10,911 nt of DNA from Methanolinea sp. (GTDB taxonomy: Archaea; Halobacteriota; Methanomicrobia; Methanomicrobiales; Methanospirillaceae): positions 1 to 10,911 of the forward strand of contig DUGV01000246.1 in the NCBI GenBank assembly GCA_013331225.1, in the 5' to 3' direction. The notes below the pieces were generated by a model, which ran no database searches, was not told the origin of the DNA, and was given only the letters and a program-made list of their open reading frames with translations. Of the stretch, positions 6,189-10,911 are shown one piece after another (the first letter of the stretch is position 1; every line of letters begins with the position of its first letter). A program made the position numbers and the translations under genes.

Positions 6189-7361
6189 GTGTCCACTTCC
6201 AGGTGCGTCACTGAGATACCCCGCATCACCTGCAGCCTCTTCGGTGCAATCAAGGCCGCGGCCACCCTGAAAAATACCGTAATCCTCGTGCATGGACCAA
6301 AAGGTTGCGTCTATCATGTCAACTATATCCTGGGGCTCCGCGGTGACCGCCATTGCCCCGTCTACTGTACCTGCATGGACGAACACGACGTGGTCTTCGG
6401 CGCAGAAGAGCGATTGAGAGAGGCGATCGAGGATCTTGATGCACGGAAAAATCCGGAGATACTGGTGGTCCTCTCCTGCTGTGCATCGGGGATAATCGGG
6501 GAGGATGTCCAGAACGCCTGCAGGGTCGCCCGCACCCGTTCGAAAGTTGTCGGCATCGATGCGGGAGGGTTTGCTGATGATTTTACCGGAGGATATGCGA
6601 GGACACTGCACGCAATCGTCTCTGAACTTGCCGGACCTGCTGAACGGCAGGACCCGCGGAGGGTCAACCTCCTGGGGATGCTCAGGGCCGGGCCCGACCT
6701 GCAGGAGATTCGCCGGCTCCTCTCGCTGCTCGGTCTTTTTACAGGCGCGGTTATCCCTGCTGGTGCATCATATGACGAAATACGCTGCATTGGCGCTGCA
6801 TCTCTGAATATCGTGGTATGCGAGACTGCAGGCACCGAGGCTGCCCGTTACCTCCAGGAGAAGTTTAAAACCCCGTATATACGGACAGTGTATCCCATCG
6901 GCGCCGAACTGAGTCGCAGATTTCTCGTGGACATCGCTTCTGCCCTCGGTATCTCCTTCCTCCCTGCTCTCGTTGATGATCCCGCAGGCAATCATGATAC
7001 GTCGCGAAGGATCAGGATAGCACTCTTCTCCGGCCCTACCAGGGCTCTCGCCCTTGGCCGTTTCCTCTCCTCACATGGCCTGTCGCCCGCGATAATCATC
7101 CTCGATTTCGAGAACCCGTTCACCGATGAGATCAGGGGTGCAGCAGGAAATGAGTGCACGGTTCTGGTCTCTCCTGGGTGGGATGAGATTGAAGATGCCT
7201 TGAACGCTCACCGGGTCGACCTCGTGCTCGGCGGACTGATGGAGCGACCCATCGCCGCGAGACTTGGAATTCCCCTGATCGACGTGATGCACGGGAGCCT
7301 AATGACTGCCGGCCCGGAAGGGGGGGCCGCCATCCTCCGCCTGATCAGGGAGCACACCTGA
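6189..7361 (+). CDS. NifD-like nitrogenase component 1 family protein (orphan)
   Basis: A 390-residue protein of the nitrogenase component 1 superfamily (NifD/NifE/BchN/CfbD). Three cysteines match the NifD P-cluster ligands in motif and spacing: C15 (ITCSLFGA), C40 (HGPKGC) and C97 or C98 (SCCASGIIGED), compared with C62, C88 and C154 of NifD. CMDEHDVVFGAEERL (62-76) is the family's substrate-face block. Further on, C211 (NIVVCETAG) lies where NifD has Cys275, and H368 (DVMHGSLMTAGPEGG) lines up with the NifD His442 motif (MHS, then SGP). It is shorter than NifD. CfbD proteins, as I recall them, lack the first cysteine, so this is probably not the F430 cyclase subunit. No NifK-, NifN- or NifH-like partner lies in the window. 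Start: GTG 6189 with a TATA box near leaderless distance; no ribosome site. Function unknown: a reductase or cofactor scaffold. Confidence 0.8.
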   Translation: MSTSRCVTEIPRITCSLFGAIKAAATLKNTVILVHGPKGCVYHVNYILGLRGDRHCPVYCTCMDEHDVVFGAEERLREAIEDLDARKNPEILVVLSCCASGIIGEDVQNACRVARTRSKVVGIDAGGFADDFTGGYARTLHAIVSELAGPAERQDPRRVNLLGMLRAGPDLQEIRRLLSLLGLFTGAVIPAGASYDEIRCIGAASLNIVVCETAGTEAARYLQEKFKTPYIRTVYPIGAELSRRFLVDIASALGISFLPALVDDPAGNHDTSRRIRIALFSGPTRALALGRFLSSHGLSPAIIILDFENPFTDEIRGAAGNECTVLVSPGWDEIEDALNAHRVDLVLGGLMERPIAARLGIPLIDVMHGSLMTAGPEGGAAILRLIREHT

Positions 7362-7537
7362 ACGGGCGCATTCCACCCAATTCGCTTCAATTCAATCACG
7401 CGATGGGAAGCCTGCAGGAACGGGACGGAAGGGAAGCGATCGCCTCGCCGGGAGGTTCATGCCAGAGAAGAAACGGCCCGGTTGCCCGGTCGCTTCGGAG
7501 ATCCCATCATGCCATTTTTTTGGGAGGGGAACCGGGA
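7362..7537. terminator. Convergent intergenic region with T7 tract
   Basis: This gap separates the NifD-like gene (+) from the TPR gene (-). A T7 run at 7515-7521, flanked by TCCC and GGGA, is the best termination signal for the NifD-like transcript. I see no gene or matching T tract on the minus strand here. Confidence 0.35.
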
Positions 7538-8161
7538 CTATATCTTCCCGTGCCAGGGAAAATTAATCCTCTTCAGGCACTCGTCGGCCTCCTGCGCTCT
7601 CCCCATCTCCCGGAGCGTGAGGGACTTCTGGTAATATACAAACGCGTTCACCGCATTCAGATCGAGGGCACGGTTGAAGCACGCCAGAGACTCATCCAGC
7701 CTTTGAAGTTCACGGAGTGCGATTCCCTTGCTCGTGATGACCCGGATATTACGCGGAGATAAAGCGAGCGAGCGGTCAAAACATGCAAGAGCCTCCTCAT
7801 ACCTCCCCAGTTCATTCAGGCAGTAACCCCTGTCATTCAGTGCGTATAAAAAGCCGGGATTGACCGAGAGCGCGATATCGAAGCACTTAATTGCATCCTC
7901 ACACCGGTGGATCTTCCGCAGCGTATATCCTTTCTTGAAGAGGACCATGAGGTTGTGTGGTTCGAGGTTTTGGGCCTTTTGGTAGATCGATAATGCCTCC
8001 TCGTGCCTTCCCATCTCGTAATATATGTCTCCCATTGCTTCCATGATGGATGTGTCCTGAGGCGACGCTTCCAGGGCATTTGAATATGCTGCGATCGCCT
8101 CTTCATGCTTCCCCATGTTTTTTGCCCGCCTGGCCCTCTCAAGCAACTCCATCTCTTCCAT
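7538..8161 (-). CDS. Six-repeat tetratricopeptide (TPR) protein
   Basis: The 207-residue protein is almost entirely made of TPR units of exactly 34 residues: about 6-37, 38-71, 72-105, 106-139, 140-173 and 174-207. Each shows the W/Y-x-x-G/A-x-x-L/Y, G-x-x-E-E-A and A-L-x-x-x-P pattern, for example MGDIYYEMGRHEEALSIYQKA and GYCLNELGRYEEALACFDRS. No signal peptide, membrane helix or extra catalytic domain is seen, so it is probably a cytoplasmic protein-protein adaptor; the partner cannot be told from the sequence. Two start signals compete: a strong GGGAGGTGA (8182-8174) placed 12 bases from the ATG, which is rather far, and a TATA-like ATTAAATAG (8192-8184) at leaderless distance. Both point to the same ATG at 8161. 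Confidence 0.9.
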   Translation of the reverse strand: MEEMELLERARRAKNMGKHEEAIAAYSNALEASPQDTSIMEAMGDIYYEMGRHEEALSIYQKAQNLEPHNLMVLFKKGYTLRKIHRCEDAIKCFDIALSVNPGFLYALNDRGYCLNELGRYEEALACFDRSLALSPRNIRVITSKGIALRELQRLDESLACFNRALDLNAVNAFVYYQKSLTLREMGRAQEADECLKRINFPWHGKI

Positions 8162-8307
8162 GAATGTGAAGGTTCACCTCCCGCTATTTAATGGATTTCC
8201 CATGAGCCGGCAATATGAAAAATCATGCATTCACGCTCCACTTCGACTTTGGAATTTTGTATGTAGAGATATCATGGATACGATCTTCAGAAAGATTTAT
8301 ACGTAAC

Positions 8308-8318
8308 AAGTTTATATT
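8308..8318 (+). promoter_or_regulatory. TATA box of the PKD-repeat gene
   Basis: AAGTTTATATT contains TTTATATT, close to the archaeal consensus TTTATATA. A second similar word, TTTATACG, lies at 8296-8303. Transcription would start near 8341 (or 8326), giving a leader of about 95-110 bases before the ATG at 8435. The leader includes an inverted repeat, CAGGCT at 8365-8370 and AGCCTG at 8379-8384, able to form a six-pair hairpin. Confidence 0.5.
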
Positions 8319-8434
8319 CTCACAATACAAGGTGGCATTCAGAGGCAGTGCGTACGAGGAGCTTCAGGCTAGACTTCAAGCCTGGCAGTTTCAACTCTCA
8401 CATCCTCCGAGTGTACACTCCGGGATGGTTTCGT

Positions 8435-10911
8435 ATGCAGAATTCTCCTCTCTTCAGGGTAAAAATCCCGCTTCTGGCTGCCCTGCTCATAATTACTGCA
8501 GGGCTTGCCCCTGTGAGCGCCGATCAACTCCAGGCGAATTTCACCGCTTCGCCTCTCTCTGGTCCGCATCCGCTCAATGTACAGTTCAACGACACATCAT
8601 CTGGCCTTGTAACCTCATGGCTCTGGTACTTTGGTGACAACACATCCACCAACCTGCAGGATCCGCTTCACCAGTATACCAGCCCCGGGAATTACACGGT
8701 CAGCCTCACCGTCGCAAACAGCACCGGGAGCCACAGCCTGCTGAAGGAGGGCTATATCCTGGTGACCAACACCCCACCTGTTGCCGGGTTCAGCGGCACA
8801 CCACTCACCGGTCATGTCCCGCTGCCTGTGCAGTTCAGCGACATGTCCACAGGTGTGATTACAAGTTACCTGTGGGATTTTGGCGATGGGAACAGTTCCA
8901 CTGATTCGGACCCATATCACATTTATGGCGCACCCGGTTCCTACAACGTGAGCCTCACGGTCGAAAATGACGGGGGAAGCAATACCACCGACGCTGAACA
9001 TTATATCACGGTCACTAATGCGCCTCCCGTTTCATCTTTCTCAGCCAATATCACCACAGGGGTTGTCCCACTCCCGGTACTCTTTACCGATGAGTCCTCT
9101 GGCGAGGGTATCACCAACTGGACATGGACATTCGGTGATGGCGGAACATCTGCAGTCGCAAGCCCCGGGTACGTATACTCAACGCCGGGGACATATTCAG
9201 TTACGCTGACCGTCCAGAACGACGGGGGGACCAACACCAGCACCAGAACCAACTACATCAGGGTATTCAACGAAGTCCCCATTGTAGATTTCATGGCTGT
9301 TCCGACATCGGGCGGAGAGCCGCTCACCGTCCAGTTCCATGATACGTCGCTTGGGAATCCAACCACCTGGCAATGGCAATTCGGTGATGGTGGGATCTCA
9401 CCACTACAGAGCCCGTCACATACCTATCAAAACCCGGGTAATTACACGGTGACCCTCACTGCCAGTACATCCGGCGGGACCAGTACGACAACAAAGGTGG
9501 ACTACATCCAGGTCCTGCAGCATTATCCTGTGGCTGATTTCTCCGCCGAACCAACACTCGGAGCGATACCGCTTGCCGTCAACTTCACAGACCTCTCCAC
9601 CGGTACGCCGACCTCCTGGTCCTGGGACTTTGGGGACGGGAATACGTCAAACGACCAGAACCCGGCGCATACCTATGAATCTGCCGGAATCTATACCGTG
9701 AACCTTACGGTCTCGAATGGCTATGGTTCTGACTCCATAGAGAAAGAGGAGTATATTTCGACCGGAGAAACCCCGCAGGCTGACTTCAATGCCACTAGTA
9801 CGGAGATTTATACAAATCAATACATCGAGTTCAATGACCTTTCGACCGGCAGTCCCGATTCCTACCTATGGGATTTCGGGGACGGGTCGAACAGCACATA
9901 TCAATATGCATGGCACTGGTATCCAGAGCCCGGGAACTATACCATCTCCCTGACGGTGTCAAACGAGTTCGGCAGCGATACCGAGACAAAGGCGGACTAT
10001 ATTTCTGTCACAGCACACCCACCGGAGGCGGATTTCCAGGGATGGCCACGGGACGGATCATTCCCCCTCACTGTCACCTTCAACCAGTGGTCGTACGGCG
10101 GCTACTACGAGAACCTCTCTTACCTGTGGAATTTTGGGGATGGCGAGACATCGACAAGCAGTGACTACGAACTCATCCACACGTACATGGAAGCAGGAGT
10201 GTACAACGTGAGCCTCACCGTCTCTGCAAATGGCCTGTCTGATACCGAAGAAAGGGTCAATTACATTGGCAACTGGTCACCGCCTCCACCAGTTGCAGGA
10301 TTTACTGCAACGCCGAGAGACGGGTTTGCACCCTTGGCCGTCAGTTTCATAGACCAGTCAACCGGCTCCCCACCTCTCTCCTTTGCATGGGACTTCGGGG
10401 ATGGCGAGAGCTCGACCGAACAAAACCCTGTACATACCTTTGCTGGTGAAGGCACTTACAACGTGAGCCTCACAACCACCAATGCAGGTGGAAGCAGCAC
10501 GGAAATGAAAGAGGGGTACATCATTGTCGGGGGCATCACCCCGCTCAAGGCTGACTTCACCTCCAACAAAACAAGTGGGATTGCGCCGCTCTCTGTTCAG
10601 TTCCTCGACGCTTCAGATGGAAATCCCAGTTCATGGTTCTGGAGCTTCGAGAGCGGATATTATTATGTCCTTGATGGCGCAGTCGAGACCAGCGCTCTTC
10701 CCTACAATCCCGGCCAGATATCATCCGAGAGAAATCCCGTAATGGTTTACCAGTCCCCTGGTAACTATTCCGTCATGCTCACCGTGAGCAGGACCGGGGA
10801 GAGCGACACAATCGAAAAGGTCGACTATATACAGGTGTCGCCGCCGCCTCCCGTCGCAGCGTTCAATCCATATCCGTCGAATGGAGATGCGCCTCTCGAA
10901 GTGGAATTCGA
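8435..10911 (+). CDS. Large secreted PKD-repeat surface protein (3' end beyond the window)
   Basis: The frame runs open from ATG 8435 to the last base (825 codons, no stop), so the protein is incomplete. Residues 1-30 are a clear signal peptide: an Arg/Lys n-region, the core IPLLAALLIITAGLAP, and cleavage near VSA-D. The rest is a tandem array of PKD domains beginning at about residues 31, 113, 196, 280, 363, 446, 528, 616, 701 and 803 (the tenth is cut off). Each has the Asn/Asp-F-x-A opening, P-L-x-V-x-F, the W-x-F-G-D-G core and Y-x-x-P-G-x-Y-x-V-x-L-T-V. PKD domains are Ig-like sandwiches that serve as spacers or adhesive modules in archaeal surface proteins. Asn-x-Ser/Thr sequons are frequent, so N-glycosylation is likely. 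The ninth unit is unusual (WSFESG in place of WDFGDG, plus an insertion). An in-frame GTG at 8411 is a less likely start. Any enzymatic or anchoring domain would lie downstream. Confidence 0.93.
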   Translation, partial: MQNSPLFRVKIPLLAALLIITAGLAPVSADQLQANFTASPLSGPHPLNVQFNDTSSGLVTSWLWYFGDNTSTNLQDPLHQYTSPGNYTVSLTVANSTGSHSLLKEGYILVTNTPPVAGFSGTPLTGHVPLPVQFSDMSTGVITSYLWDFGDGNSSTDSDPYHIYGAPGSYNVSLTVENDGGSNTTDAEHYITVTNAPPVSSFSANITTGVVPLPVLFTDESSGEGITNWTWTFGDGGTSAVASPGYVYSTPGTYSVTLTVQNDGGTNTSTRTNYIRVFNEVPIVDFMAVPTSGGEPLTVQFHDTSLGNPTTWQWQFGDGGISPLQSPSHTYQNPGNYTVTLTASTSGGTSTTTKVDYIQVLQHYPVADFSAEPTLGAIPLAVNFTDLSTGTPTSWSWDFGDGNTSNDQNPAHTYESAGIYTVNLTVSNGYGSDSIEKEEYISTGETPQADFNATSTEIYTNQYIEFNDLSTGSPDSYLWDFGDGSNSTYQYAWHWYPEPGNYTISLTVSNEFGSDTETKADYISVTAHPPEADFQGWPRDGSFPLTVTFNQWSYGGYYENLSYLWNFGDGETSTSSDYELIHTYMEAGVYNVSLTVSANGLSDTEERVNYIGNWSPPPPVAGFTATPRDGFAPLAVSFIDQSTGSPPLSFAWDFGDGESSTEQNPVHTFAGEGTYNVSLTTTNAGGSSTEMKEGYIIVGGITPLKADFTSNKTSGIAPLSVQFLDASDGNPSSWFWSFESGYYYVLDGAVETSALPYNPGQISSERNPVMVYQSPGNYSVMLTVSRTGESDTIEKVDYIQVSPPPPVAAFNPYPSNGDAPLEVEF

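Noticed and set aside
5979..6611. Minus-strand 210-codon frame opposite the small ORF and the NifD-like gene
   Set aside because: Covers the conserved P-cluster cysteine region of the NifD-like gene in antisense; no signature of its own.
6189..7361. CfbD (F430 biosynthesis) identity for the NifD-like gene
   Set aside because: The N-terminal cysteine motif and the Cys/His cofactor positions do not fit CfbD as I recall it, and no CfbC-like gene is adjacent.
8215..8637. 140-codon plus-strand frame before and overlapping the PKD gene
   Set aside because: It runs across the promoter and leader, and overlaps the signal peptide of the PKD gene in another frame; no motif.

Overview
The window reads as chromosomal DNA of a methanogenic euryarchaeon, most likely order Methanomicrobiales. 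This is inferred from archaeal TATA boxes placed about 26 bases before starts, GGTGA-type ribosome binding sites, large PKD-repeat and PEGA-repeat exported proteins, a NifD-like orphan, and an archaeal-type molybdopterin synthase operon. I see no rRNA, tRNA, CRISPR array or recognisable insertion sequence.

Layout. Bases 143-1033 (-) encode an exported cysteine-containing protein with a C-terminal membrane anchor. Bases 1213-1629 (-) encode a four-helix PsiE-family membrane protein. Bases 1890-3200 (+) encode an exported protein of five PEGA domains, and its start region looks frameshifted. A T-tract-rich stretch (3201-3399) separates it from the convergent operon 4829-3400 (-): a MoeB/ThiF-like activating enzyme, then MoaD, then MoaE, tightly packed. 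The MoeB gene carries a one-base frameshift. A palindromic TATA element (4884-4895) lies between this operon and a divergent LarE-like sulfur transferase (4951-5769, +). A small leaderless cysteine-containing ORF (5932-6123, +) and a NifD-like protein (6189-7361, +) follow. A six-repeat TPR protein lies on the minus strand (7538-8161). The window ends inside a very large secreted PKD-repeat protein (8435 to beyond 10911, +).

How the genes fit together. MoeB adenylates the C-terminal Gly-Gly of MoaD, MoaD then carries sulfur as a thiocarboxylate, and MoaE uses it to make the dithiolene of molybdopterin. Methanogens need this cofactor for formylmethanofuran dehydrogenase and formate dehydrogenase. 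The divergent LarE-like protein is also a sulfur-insertion enzyme, and the NifD-like protein is a metal-cluster protein family member, so the middle of the window is rich in metallocofactor functions. The two flanks hold cell-surface proteins (PEGA, PKD and the anchored cysteine protein).

The main points for a second look are: the frameshifted moeB; the out-of-frame start of the PEGA gene; a NifD-like orphan that appears to keep both P-cluster cysteines and the Cys/His positions that hold the active-site cofactor in NifD; the symmetric bidirectional promoter joining LarE to the molybdopterin operon; and the small leaderless ORF. All family assignments were made by eye, without database searches.
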